The position numbers were made by a program, and so were the translations under genes. A stretch of DNA of 64,000 nt from Paenibacillus polymyxa M1 (lineage in GTDB: Bacteria; Bacillota; Bacilli; Paenibacillales; Paenibacillaceae). Each line of letters opens with the position of its first letter. Within the stretch, counting starts at the first letter, position 1. Shown here one piece after another: positions 56,489 through 64,000 of the stretch. The stretch covers positions 4,002,501 through 4,066,500 of the forward strand of contig NC_017542.1 in the NCBI RefSeq assembly GCF_000237325.1, read 5' to 3'. The notes under the pieces were generated by a model. The model ran no database searches. It saw nothing but the letters and a program-made list of their open reading frames with translations, and was not told where the DNA came from.

Positions 56489-57304
56489 CTATTTCTTTTC
56501 TGTTGGAGCTGAAAATCCATCTTTACTGAATACGCTCATGGCTTCATCTGTACGCAGAAAATCGACAAACTCGCCTGCTTCCTTGCTGTGTTTGGTTGCT
56601 TTTACAATACCTTCTGGATACAGGATAGGTGCATGCAATTCCTCAGGTACTTCTAGTGCTACGACTGTTTTATCGGATGATTTGGCATCTGTCAAATAAA
56701 CGAGTCCAGCATCGGCATTACCTGTTTCAACATAGTTTAATACCTGTCTTACGTCTTTGGCGAATACCATCTTCGGTTCCAGCTTGTCCCACAATCCGGC
56801 CTTTGTCAGCGATTCTTTGGAATATTGTCCGGCTGGAACGGTAGTAGGCTCCCCAACAGCAAGCTTTAGGAAAGAAGGATTTGTCAGATCATTGAGTGTA
56901 ATACTTTTGTTATCCGTGCTGTTCGCCTTATCTTGCGGAACAACCACAACCAGTTTATTTTGAAGCAGTACGCTATCTTTTTCCACTAATGAAACATCGG
57001 TTAAAACCTTCATTTGCTTCATGCCTGCCGATATAAATACGTCAGCGGGTGCACCCTGCTCAATTTGTTTTTGTAAAGTACCGGATGAAGCATAGTTAAA
57101 GGTAAGCTTGATATCTGGGTGCTGCTTTTCATATTGATCCTTGAGCGTATTCAGACTATCTTGAAGACTCGCAGCGGCAGATACAATCAACTCTGTTTTG
57201 GGTGCGGACGGTGTCGACTGTACAGCAGCCGGAGACGAACACCCAGCCAGAACCCATGCCAACAATCCAACAAACGTGAATATGTACCCGAATCTCTTTT
57301 TCAA
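56489..57304 (-). CDS. modA: Molybdate-binding lipoprotein ModA
   Basis: A 271-aa substrate-binding lipoprotein. The lipobox is VLAGC (Cys about residue 21). The mature protein shows the ModA motifs SAAASLQDSLN, NYASSGTLQKQIEQGAPADVF and the hinge LVYLTDAKSSD. The start is TTG at 57304 with AGGGG 9 nt upstream. Molybdate supply fits the cofactor genes on either side and the formate dehydrogenase further on. Confidence 0.93.
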   Translation of the reverse strand: MKKRFGYIFTFVGLLAWVLAGCSSPAAVQSTPSAPKTELIVSAAASLQDSLNTLKDQYEKQHPDIKLTFNYASSGTLQKQIEQGAPADVFISAGMKQMKVLTDVSLVEKDSVLLQNKLVVVVPQDKANSTDNKSITLNDLTNPSFLKLAVGEPTTVPAGQYSKESLTKAGLWDKLEPKMVFAKDVRQVLNYVETGNADAGLVYLTDAKSSDKTVVALEVPEELHAPILYPEGIVKATKHSKEAGEFVDFLRTDEAMSVFSKDGFSAPTEKK

Positions 57305-57378
57305 TTTGTTTTTCCCCTGTCCTCTAAATTCCGAAATGAGTTGACAATGCAATCTCATAACGGTCCAAATCTATTGGG

Positions 57379-58458
57379 TCAACCCAAATATTTGTGATAA
57401 ATAGATCTTGCCTCGGCGATATCCTTGGTGCCATGGATCAGAACACGTCCATCCTGAAAAAGAACCAACCGATGCGCTCCAATGACAACGGATACTAGAT
57501 ATGGATTATGCTCCACTTTGCCCCCTTGGCGGGATAGCAGGCGTGCCGCTTCGTTCAGATCACGTACAGCACCCGTGACTGGTCGAATCTGAACCGTATC
57601 ACGTCCGCACAGTACAGCCGTTTTAGCCTGATGCTCCGATTGTAGAAATGGATACACTGGATGCTCACCACACGTCGGACAATCTATTTTTTTCATGGCG
57701 CTGATCTGGATCGCCTGATGTTGATTATTCCATAGATCGAAGGAAATCAGCTTGCCTTGTAAGGCTGAATTGTCCCCAGTCAGCAGCTTCAATGCTTCGG
57801 CACTTTGGTAAGCTGCCACCATTTGTACAGCTGGACTAATGATACCGACCGTATCACAGGTGGCACCGCCGAGCGGTACAGTTCCGAGCAGACAATGCAG
57901 ACAGGGTGTCTGTCCTGGAACGATCGTAAAGGTTGTCCCGTAGCTACCAACACACGCTCCATAAATCCAGGGGATTTGGTGCTTTACAGCGTAATCGTTC
58001 AAAAGCAGACGTGTATCGAAATTATCAGTGGCATCTACGATGAGGTCCACCCCTGCGGCAATATCGCCGATTTCCTCCAGTGATACATCTTGGACTAGCG
58101 CACGGATGTCCACGTCCGAATTGATTTGCTGCAATCGCCTCTGGGCGGCCACTGCCTTGGGTATCTGTTCATGGGCATCCGCTTCGTCGTAGAGCTGCTG
58201 GCGTTGCAGGTTGCTCCAGTCTACATAATCTCGGTCTACCAACGTCAACCGTCCGATGCCCGCTCGCACCAGCATGTCCGCGTTCGCAGTTCCCAGTGCT
58301 CCAGCACCTACCATTAATACATGCTTGCTGCGGATATTTTTTTGTCCTGTCGGCCCGATTTTTCCGAATAATTCCTGCCTTGAATATCGGGCGTGAGACG
58401 CCTGCGTGTGTGCTTTTGCATCAGCATCCGTTATTGGGTCCTTTTTCATTTCAGACAT
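57379..58458 (-). CDS. moeB: MoeB/ThiF-family adenylyltransferase
   Basis: A 359-aa E1-like enzyme that adenylates the C-terminus of a ubiquitin-like sulfur carrier. The ATP loop is GAGALGTANADM, the Arg/Asp set is in DRDYVDWSNLQRQQLY, the zinc sites are CLHC and CPTCG, and the adenylate site has ATDNFDTRLL. The C-terminal ~90 residues form an extra domain with a ubiquitin/ThiS-like look (IRPVTGAVRDLNEA ... VLIHGTKDIAEAR) instead of a rhodanese. Target is probably the MoaD encoded next door. Confidence 0.88.
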   Translation of the reverse strand: MSEMKKDPITDADAKAHTQASHARYSRQELFGKIGPTGQKNIRSKHVLMVGAGALGTANADMLVRAGIGRLTLVDRDYVDWSNLQRQQLYDEADAHEQIPKAVAAQRRLQQINSDVDIRALVQDVSLEEIGDIAAGVDLIVDATDNFDTRLLLNDYAVKHQIPWIYGACVGSYGTTFTIVPGQTPCLHCLLGTVPLGGATCDTVGIISPAVQMVAAYQSAEALKLLTGDNSALQGKLISFDLWNNQHQAIQISAMKKIDCPTCGEHPVYPFLQSEHQAKTAVLCGRDTVQIRPVTGAVRDLNEAARLLSRQGGKVEHNPYLVSVVIGAHRLVLFQDGRVLIHGTKDIAEARSIYHKYLG

Positions 58459-58547
58459 GTTAATTTACGCCCCCATACTTCTTATCCATTAATTGCTGCA
58501 AGTTGATCAGACAAGATAAAAGTCCAGATGTCCCGCCTAACTCGAAG

Positions 58548-59252
58548 TTATGGGGTGTTATGAGGATTCCAGCCACCTAGCTGGTGCCCCTTCCACTCCG
58601 AGCCGTCCTCCCACACTTCCTTTTTCCAAATCGGTACGATTTGCTTCAAGCGTTCAATGGCATGGCGACTGGCCTCGTAGCAAGCATCACGGTGCGCAGC
58701 AGAAACAGCAATCACGACGCTGGTCTCTCCAATCCTTACCGTACCAAGCCGATGTGTAATAGCAGTGCGCGTTGACGGCCAACGATCTGCAATTTCGTCA
58801 CCTATCTGCTTCATCGTGTTCATGGCCATCGGCACATATGCTTCATATTCAAGCAGCACCGTTCGCTGACCTTGTGTAAATTCCCGAGTCGTACCATTAA
58901 AGGTCAATGAAGCCCCATGTGAAGGGTCGTGTACCTTGGAGGTTACCTCATCAGCATCAATCGGATCGTAGGTAATAGCGTATAAGCCACATTTTGAAAC
59001 GACTGTCTCCATTCCGGGTGCTGACTGATGAAGAGCAATTGCGTCTGATGGAAGCACAAGTTCATCTGGAGAAGCCAACTTCTTATGATGGGTAAAAAAA
59101 GAACCTGACAGTTGTGAAGCTATCTCCGGGTACAGCTCATTCAGCCTTGTTCGAATGTCTGCAATGGTCACCGTTTCCTGTGAAAGTTCCATAGTGATCA
59201 CGTCACCAAATTGTTCCGCCATACCTGCGAATAATTGAATATGATATTGCAT
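58548..59252 (-). CDS. moaE: MoaD-MoaE fusion (molybdopterin synthase)
   Basis: A 234-aa two-domain protein. Residues about 1-82 are a MoaD-like ubiquitin fold (MQYHIQLFAGMAEQFG), and about 88-225 the catalytic MoaE domain with LTFNGTTREF, EYEAYVPMAMNTM, HRLGTVRIGETSV and VWEDGSEW. The MoaD part does not end in Gly-Gly, since it runs straight into MoaE (HQSAPGMETVV), and so cannot carry a thiocarboxylate. A separate MoaD with a proper Gly-Gly is encoded immediately upstream. The fused domain looks like a copy of that gene. Confidence 0.88.
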   Translation of the reverse strand: MQYHIQLFAGMAEQFGDVITMELSQETVTIADIRTRLNELYPEIASQLSGSFFTHHKKLASPDELVLPSDAIALHQSAPGMETVVSKCGLYAITYDPIDADEVTSKVHDPSHGASLTFNGTTREFTQGQRTVLLEYEAYVPMAMNTMKQIGDEIADRWPSTRTAITHRLGTVRIGETSVVIAVSAAHRDACYEASRHAIERLKQIVPIWKKEVWEDGSEWKGHQLGGWNPHNTP

Positions 59253-59314
59253 TATGCACCCGCCCCCCTTTAATACACCCTATCTATCGAATTCACCTAA
59301 TCTGTTATTGAAAC

Positions 59315-59563
59315 TCATCCTCCTGAAACCGGAGGAATAATCGCAATCTCATCATGTATACTAACCAGATCCTCAGGAGCGGCGTAGGCCTGATTTCTGG
59401 CAACAAAAGCCCCCTGCAACTGGGCCGCTGCTTCAGGAAAATATTTGGACAGCAAGTCTTTTAATTCGCTGACGGTCATCGTTTCCTGATCAGCAGACAC
59501 CGTGATCATAGGCTTTCCCATCAGTTCTGCAAGTCCGGCAAATACTTGAATATGATAGTTCAT
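59315..59563 (-). CDS. moaD: Molybdopterin synthase sulfur carrier MoaD
   Basis: An 82-aa ubiquitin-like protein ending IIPPVSGG, with the C-terminal Gly-Gly that MoeB activates and that carries sulfur to MoaE. The opening MNYHIQVFAGLAELMG closely resembles that of the neighbouring fusion. The RBS is GGGGGGAA. It lies just after a terminator, so it may begin a separate transcript running through the fusion, moeB, modA and modB. Confidence 0.93.
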   Translation of the reverse strand: MNYHIQVFAGLAELMGKPMITVSADQETMTVSELKDLLSKYFPEAAAQLQGAFVARNQAYAAPEDLVSIHDEIAIIPPVSGG

Positions 59564-59615
59564 TAAGTAGGTTCCCCCCTTTCAGTACAAGAATGACCAT
59601 CGCATATACACCAAG

Positions 59616-59664
59616 AAAAACCAACATGAACTAATACCTCGAAAGGTTTTATTCCATGCTGGTT
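59616..59664 (-). terminator. Terminator between fdhD and moaD
   Basis: On the minus strand AACCAGCATG pairs with CATGTTGGTT around an inner ACCTTTCGAGGT hairpin, followed by a T run. Confidence 0.85.
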
Positions 59665-59697
59665 AACGATGATGGTCTACATTGATTATTTTTTATA

Positions 59698-60510
59698 TTA
59701 TATTTTAGATTCTACCAGTTCATCAATCCGCTCCGTGTGCGTGTACACGTTCAAAGAACGACTTCGTATAAAACCTACGGTAGTAATCCCGAGATCCTCT
59801 GCCAATTCAAGTGCAAGCTCTGTGGGAGCTGACTTGGACAAAACAACCTCACAACCAATTTTCGCAACCTTCAACAAAATTTCAGACGAGATGCGCCCAC
59901 TGAATACGATGATTTTATCTTGTAATATAATATCATGCTTTAGGCAGTACCCATAGATTTTATCGAGCGCATTGTGTCGGCCGATATCCATTCTGGACAG
60001 GATTATTCCGTCTTTATCACACAGCGCAGCATTGTGAACGCCACCAGTCTCCTGAAACGTATGTGCCGAGGTTTGCATCAAATTCATCAGCCGAAAACAG
60101 TCATCGAAAGATACCGTAACATGAGCATCATTCATTCTTTTTGCCACTTTGGCATCATTTATAAAGTAAAATCCCTGTCTACTTTTTCCGCAGCAGGAGG
60201 TAATGTATCGTTTGGAATGAAAGTTTTGATAAAACTCATTCATCCGACGGGTTTTAATATGAACAAATCCTTCTTTTTCCTGAACCCAAATATCTTCGAT
60301 ATCATCATACCGTTGAATGACGCCTTCAGAGGCCAAAAAGCCTACTGCCATATCCTCTACATACTCTGGTGTACAAACCATGGTGGCAAATTCCTGCTGA
60401 TTGATTTTAATGGTCACCGGATACTCCGTCACCACTGTGTCTTCAAAACGCTTGATTTGACCGTCCCGGTAACGTAGGATCTCGCGTTTTACCTCAGCCG
60501 GCTTTTCCAT
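59698..60510 (-). CDS. fdhD: Formate dehydrogenase accessory sulfurtransferase FdhD
   Basis: A 270-aa sulfur carrier that transfers sulfur to the molybdenum cofactor of formate dehydrogenase. The reactive cysteine pair is in TSCCGKSRQGF (about residue 120), and the nucleotide-binding region holds SRMDIGRHNALDK and FSGRISSEILLK. The start at 60510 follows AAGGGAG. Its client, fdhA, is encoded divergently about 1.7 kb away. Confidence 0.94.
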   Translation of the reverse strand: MEKPAEVKREILRYRDGQIKRFEDTVVTEYPVTIKINQQEFATMVCTPEYVEDMAVGFLASEGVIQRYDDIEDIWVQEKEGFVHIKTRRMNEFYQNFHSKRYITSCCGKSRQGFYFINDAKVAKRMNDAHVTVSFDDCFRLMNLMQTSAHTFQETGGVHNAALCDKDGIILSRMDIGRHNALDKIYGYCLKHDIILQDKIIVFSGRISSEILLKVAKIGCEVVLSKSAPTELALELAEDLGITTVGFIRSRSLNVYTHTERIDELVESKI

Positions 60511-60550
60511 GTGCTCAACTCCCTTGTTTCTGACAGGCTGGCTCTTTGGT

Positions 60551-61564
60551 TCACCCGCCGATATGTGACATTTCAATTTTGGACGATGCTTGCTTTGTAT
60601 GAGTCAACCGTTCCTCTGAATAGCGGTCGGTACGTCCTCTCCATACACGCTCAATGTAAGATCTAATCTCATCATCGGATTGCTCGGACCGCAGCATCGT
60701 GCGAAGCTTGTACCCTTTAGACGCAAACAGGCATGTGTACAAGGAGCCCTCAGCAGAAATTCTCGCCCGTGTACATGTGGAGCAGAAAGCGTCCGTAACG
60801 GATGAAATAATGCCGATTTCCCCGTCTCTGTCCAGATACCTATAGCGCGTCGCTACCTCACCTTTGTATTGGGGTGGAACAGGTTCTAACGGCATGTGCT
60901 CGTGGATCGTTTCGATGATCTGTTGCTTGGAAACAACCTGATCCAATTTCCAGCCATTGGTGTTGCCTACATCCATAAATTCAACAAAGCGCAAAATATG
61001 CTTTTTCTTTTGAAAATAGTCGGCCATGGGCACGATATCCTGATCGTTAAAGCCCTTTTGCACGACCATATTTATTTTCACCTGCATTCCCGCTTGAGCT
61101 GCAGCCTCAATACCTTCCAGCACCGCCTTTACACTGCTTCTCCCCCCGTTCATTCGGCGGAATCGATCATCATCAAGCGAATCCAGACTAACTGTCACTC
61201 TCTTCAGCCCCGCCTCCCGTAGTGACGCTGCATATTTAGGCAAAAAGACACCGTTTGTCGTCATGGCAATATCTTCGACCCCATCGAGTTGAGTTAGCGA
61301 ATGAATGAGCGAGGACAAATCTTTCCTCAGCAACGGCTCACCCCCAGTAATGCGCAGCTTTGTAACACCCAGCGAGACAAAGATACGAGAAAGGCGGGTA
61401 ATTTCCGCAAAGGTCAATATTTTTTCTTTTGGCAAAAACGGATAGTCATGGCCAAATATTTCTTCAGGCATACAATATCGGCACCGAAAATTACATCGGT
61501 CTATGACGGATATTCTCAAGTCCCGTAACGGACGATTCCATTGATCGTCGCTGCGGTTCGCCAT
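60551..61564 (-). CDS. moaA: GTP 3',8-cyclase MoaA
   Basis: A 337-aa radical-SAM enzyme for the first step of molybdopterin synthesis. The N-terminal cluster motif is CNFRCRYC (about residues 24-31), GGEPLLRKD is the GGEP motif, and the second cluster uses [10 protein letters not shown] plus a later Cys in YTCLF. The C-terminus HIGG carries the conserved double glycine. The start is the ATG at 61564, 8 nt after GAGG; a GTG three codons earlier overlaps that site. First gene of the minus-strand cofactor set. Confidence 0.95.
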   Translation of the reverse strand: MANRSDDQWNRPLRDLRISVIDRCNFRCRYCMPEEIFGHDYPFLPKEKILTFAEITRLSRIFVSLGVTKLRITGGEPLLRKDLSSLIHSLTQLDGVEDIAMTTNGVFLPKYAASLREAGLKRVTVSLDSLDDDRFRRMNGGRSSVKAVLEGIEAAAQAGMQVKINMVVQKGFNDQDIVPMADYFQKKKHILRFVEFMDVGNTNGWKLDQVVSKQQIIETIHEHMPLEPVPPQYKGEVATRYRYLDRDGEIGIISSVTDAFCSTCTRARISAEGSLYTCLFASKGYKLRTMLRSEQSDDEIRSYIERVWRGRTDRYSEERLTHTKQASSKIEMSHIGG

Positions 61565-61620
61565 CCCGTTCACCTCAATCCGTCTTCATTAATAAACCTC
61601 TTTAAACTCTAAACTGAACC

Positions 61621-61684
61621 AAAAAACCGGCATCACAACAACTTCTTCGCTTATGAATACCGAAGAATCTGCTAAATGCCGGTT
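61621..61684 (-). terminator. Terminator of a short minus-strand transcript
   Basis: AACCGGCAT and ATGCCGGTT are the outer arms with an inner CTTCGGTATTC/GCGAAG pairing, and six T follow on the minus strand. It lies between a Fur-associated promoter and moaA. Confidence 0.75.
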
Positions 61685-61714
61685 AATTTATCTACATCAG
61701 GATTTTACGAATCC

Positions 61715-61798
61715 TCACATCATGTGATATAGAAAAATCAAACTAACAAGCGCTGCGCCAAATAAAATATACGCGATTCTCACGTACACTCCATTCAC
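61715..61798 (-). CDS. Possible 27-aa membrane peptide
   Basis: A 28-codon frame from GTG at 61798 encodes a peptide with a single hydrophobic helix (AYILFGAALVSLIFLYH). An internal GTG at 61783 has the better site (GGAG) and would give 22 aa. Promoter upstream and terminator downstream delimit a transcript of about 200 nt in which this is the only reading frame with membrane-protein character. It could equally be an untranslated small RNA. No known family is recognised. Confidence 0.35.
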   Translation of the reverse strand: MNGVYVRIAYILFGAALVSLIFLYHMM

Positions 61799-61824
61799 GA
61801 ATGCTCTCAAATAGATACATTCCT

Positions 61825-61853
61825 ATTGTTAGCAATCCTGGAACGTTTGTCAA
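61825..61853 (-). promoter_or_regulatory. Promoter of the short minus-strand transcript
   Basis: On the minus strand TTGACA (61853-61848) and AACAAT (61830-61825) are spaced 17 bp. Confidence 0.55.
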
Positions 61854-61873
61854 TGATTTTTCGCTTTCTCAAT

Positions 61874-61888
61874 TGATAATCATTATCG
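61874..61888. promoter_or_regulatory. Fur box
   Basis: TGATAATCATTATCG matches the 7-1-7 Fur consensus TGATAATNATTATCA in 14 of 15 positions. It lies between two divergent promoters: 21 bp upstream of the minus-strand -35 and 25 bp upstream of the fdhA -35. Iron control of one or both is inferred. Confidence 0.7.
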
Positions 61889-61912
61889 ATTAAAAATTTT
61901 AATAAATCACCG

Positions 61913-61941
61913 TTGAACTATCTTAAATTTTACGCTATAGT
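61913..61941 (+). promoter_or_regulatory. Promoter of fdhA
   Basis: TTGAAC (61913-61918) and TATAGT (61936-61941) with a 17-bp spacer. The transcript would start near 61948. Confidence 0.55.
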
Positions 61942-61947
61942 TACACC

Positions 61948-62124
61948 AGATGACATGCAGAAAATGACATATTCAATTTATTGATATACAGACGGTGCGT
62001 ACTGTCTGGTATTAATACATACTTCTATGGCGGATTGGCCTCCAGGACCTAGAGCTTGGTCACTACTCCACCATAAACACAAGTGCTTAAACACGAGCAC
62101 TTGTGTTTATGGTGGAGTTTTTTT
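61948..62124 (+). promoter_or_regulatory. Structured fdhA leader with terminator (attenuator or small RNA)
   Basis: A leader with CAGAC/GTCTG and GACC/GGTC helices runs into a perfect 22-bp stem with an 8-nt loop (62066-62087 and 62096-62117) and seven T. The transcript should stop before fdhA unless something intervenes. No known riboswitch class is recognised. Confidence 0.65.
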
Positions 62125-62166
62125 GTTCCCAATTTTAAAATTCAAAATCTGAAAGGAGCCTGAACC

Positions 62167-64000
62167 GTGACGGATAGTACGATCAAAATTACATTAAACG
62201 GACAGGAACTGAAAACGAATAGCAGTGCAACCATTCTTGAAGTAATCAACGAAAACAATATTGCCCATCCCCAACTGTGTTACGTTCCCGAAGTGGATCC
62301 GATCCGCACCTGTGACACATGTATCGTGGAAGTAGACGGAAAGCTTGTACGCTCCTGTTCAACACTTGCTACGAATGGAATGAATATTCATCTACATTCA
62401 GATCGCGCAAAAGCAGCTCAAACCGAGGCTATGGATCGTTTGCTGGAAAATCACCTCCTCTACTGTACAGTGTGCGATAACAACAACGGTAATTGTAAAC
62501 TGCATAACACCGCAGAGCTTATGGAAATTGAACATCAAAAATATCCATATCGACCGAAGGTTGATCCCACAGAAGTGGATATGTCCCACCCTTTTTACCG
62601 TTATGATCCCAATCAATGTATTGCATGCGGCCAATGCGTAGAGGTATGTCAGAACCTTCAGGTCAATGAAACACTGTCCCTCGACTGGGAGGCTGAACGC
62701 CCTCGCGTGATCTGGGATGAAGGAGTTGCAATTAACGATTCCTCCTGCGTCAGCTGCGGTCAGTGTGTAACGGTCTGCCCATGTAACGCCTTGATGGAAA
62801 AGTCCATGCTGGGAGAGGCCGGCTTCATGAGCGGCATAAATAAGGATTTATTAAATCCAATGGTTGATCTAATTAAGGAAGTGGAGCCAGGCTACAGCGG
62901 TATTTTTGCAATTTCGGAAGCTGAAGCAGCGATGCGTGAAACCCGTACGAAAAAAACAAAAACCGTCTGCACGTTTTGTGGTGTAGGTTGCAGCTTTGAA
63001 GTTTGGACCAAAGGCCGCAAAATTTTGAAGGTACAACCTACCTCTGAGGGGCCTGTTAACGGCATTTCGACATGCGTCAAAGGGAAATTCGGTTGGGATT
63101 TTGTGAATAGCGATCAGCGTTTGACCTCGCCTTTAATTCGTCAAGGAGACGAATTCGTGGAAGCAACCTGGGAAGAAGCCTTGAGCCTGATGGCCAGCAA
63201 AATGGGAGCGATCAAAGAAACCTACGGCGGCGAGGCACTCGGCTTTATTTCTTCGTCCAAATTTACCATTGAAGAAAATTATCTGATGCAAAAGCTGGCT
63301 CGTCAGGTGTTCCAAACGAATAACGTTGATAACTGCTCACGGTATTGCCAATCTCCTGCATCATGGGGTCTACAATACACCGGAGGCATCGGCGGAGACA
63401 GCGGTACGATTAAAGACATTGCCTCAGCAGGTTTGGTCATACTGGTCGGCTGTGCGCCGGGAGAAGGACATCCTGTGCTGGCTACCCGCATCAAACGTGC
63501 GCATAAGCTGCATGGTCAAAAGCTGATCTCGGTGGACCTGCGCAAACATGAAATGGCAGAACGCGCAGATCTGTTCATGCGTCCGAAGCAAGGTACGGAT
63601 TATGTATGGTTATCCGCTGTAGCCAAATACATCATTGAGCAAAACTGGCATGATGCTAAATTCATTGAGGAACATGTAAATTTCTATCCTGAATATTTGA
63701 AATTGCTGGAGAACTTCACCTTGGAATTCGCCGAACAGGAAACTGGCATTTCCAAAGAGACGCTGATTCAGGTAGCAACCATGATTCACGAAGCGGATGG
63801 CACGGCCATTTGCTGGGGTATGGGCGTGACACAAAACATCGCAGGCTCCTACACTTCGATTGCAATTGCCAACCTGCTGCTGGTGACTGGCAACTTTATG
63901 CGTCCGGGTGCAGGCGCATATCCGCTTCGTGGTCATAACAATGTGCAGGGCGCTGCCGATATGGGTACGATGCCAGATATTTTCCCTGGCTATCAGCCCG
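62167..64000 (+). CDS. fdhA: Formate dehydrogenase alpha subunit (partial, 3' end outside)
   Basis: The first 611 codons of a large molybdopterin-dependent formate dehydrogenase of the YjgC/YrhE type, cut by the window end. An N-terminal [2Fe-2S] ferredoxin domain has CYVPEVDPIRTCDTC and a later Cys in VRSCST. A second segment has CTVCDNNNGNC; two [4Fe-4S] motifs follow, CIACGQCVEVC and CVSCGQCVTVCPC. The molybdopterin domain opens with CTFCGVGCSFE and has its catalytic-type Cys in DNCSRYCQSP, so cysteine is used rather than selenocysteine. The start is GTG at 62167, 8 nt after AAAGGAG. Confidence 0.95.
   Translation, partial: MTDSTIKITLNGQELKTNSSATILEVINENNIAHPQLCYVPEVDPIRTCDTCIVEVDGKLVRSCSTLATNGMNIHLHSDRAKAAQTEAMDRLLENHLLYCTVCDNNNGNCKLHNTAELMEIEHQKYPYRPKVDPTEVDMSHPFYRYDPNQCIACGQCVEVCQNLQVNETLSLDWEAERPRVIWDEGVAINDSSCVSCGQCVTVCPCNALMEKSMLGEAGFMSGINKDLLNPMVDLIKEVEPGYSGIFAISEAEAAMRETRTKKTKTVCTFCGVGCSFEVWTKGRKILKVQPTSEGPVNGISTCVKGKFGWDFVNSDQRLTSPLIRQGDEFVEATWEEALSLMASKMGAIKETYGGEALGFISSSKFTIEENYLMQKLARQVFQTNNVDNCSRYCQSPASWGLQYTGGIGGDSGTIKDIASAGLVILVGCAPGEGHPVLATRIKRAHKLHGQKLISVDLRKHEMAERADLFMRPKQGTDYVWLSAVAKYIIEQNWHDAKFIEEHVNFYPEYLKLLENFTLEFAEQETGISKETLIQVATMIHEADGTAICWGMGVTQNIAGSYTSIAIANLLLVTGNFMRPGAGAYPLRGHNNVQGAADMGTMPDIFPGYQP

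Noticed and set aside
61874..61888. PerR or Zur box
   Set aside because: The half-sites TGATAAT/ATTATCG fit Fur better than PerR (TTATAAT) or Zur (TCGTAAT).

Overview
The window reads as a chromosomal segment of a Paenibacillus species, probably close to P. polymyxa. This is inferred from content, not from a database search. Supporting signs are endospore genes (spoVAC-AD-AE, an intact sigK), the Bacillales late-competence locus with its usual neighbours (yqeG-yqeH-aroE-yhbY-nadD-yqeK-rsfS ... comER-comEA-comEB-comEC), a T-box leuS leader, strong AGGAGG ribosome binding sites, frequent GTG/TTG starts, an SLH-anchored surface protein, a bacterial expansin and an LplB/YtcP/LipO-type sugar ABC transporter.

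Layout. 1-14.9 kb: housekeeping and competence block, nearly all on the minus strand (DNA uptake, leucyl-tRNA synthetase with T-box, ribosome-assembly factors, NAD and shikimate enzymes). 15-19.5 kb: moxR/DUF58/transglutaminase operon. 19.7-21.6 kb: spoVA genes. 21.7-24.7 kb: M42 peptidase, YdjM-like membrane protein and secreted expansin. 24.9-31.9 kb: carbohydrate ABC transporter with two CcpA cre-like sites, a convergent Cache/AraC regulator and a uronate-dehydrogenase-like enzyme. 32-35.9 kb: EamA transporter, YdcF, a TudS-like protein and sigK.

36.3-44.9 kb is the accessory region. A decayed gene is followed by an 8,023-bp Tn7-like element (36838-44860). It has related terminal repeats, several internal GAGAC-core repeats and a perfect 5-bp target duplication GCCCC. 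It split the terminator hairpin of the neighbouring SLH surface-protein gene. The transposition genes are lost except for a frameshifted TnsD/TniQ-like remnant by the right end. The cargo is a compact regulon: an AiiA-type acyl-homoserine lactonase, a 14-TM MFS transporter, an amidase-signature hydrolase, a 63-aa protein and a TetR repressor. CGGACA-N3-TGTCCG-type palindromes lie in both promoter regions, one of them exactly filling the -35/-10 spacer. I propose it is an inducible quorum-quenching or AHL-degradation island. This is the most interesting system in the window.

44.9-55.7 kb: the giant SLH/Fn3 surface protein, several secreted or unknown proteins, and a candidate RNA-repair cluster (a T4-Pnkp-like kinase next to a Thg1-like 3'-5' polymerase). 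55.8-64 kb: molybdenum-cofactor and formate-dehydrogenase block (modA-modB, moeB, a MoaD-MoaE fusion, moaD, fdhD, moaA on the minus strand; fdhA on the plus strand, cut by the window end). Between moaA and fdhA lie a Fur box, a possible 27-aa membrane peptide and a structured fdhA leader ending in a perfect 22-bp terminator stem.

No tRNA, rRNA, CRISPR array or complete IS was seen.
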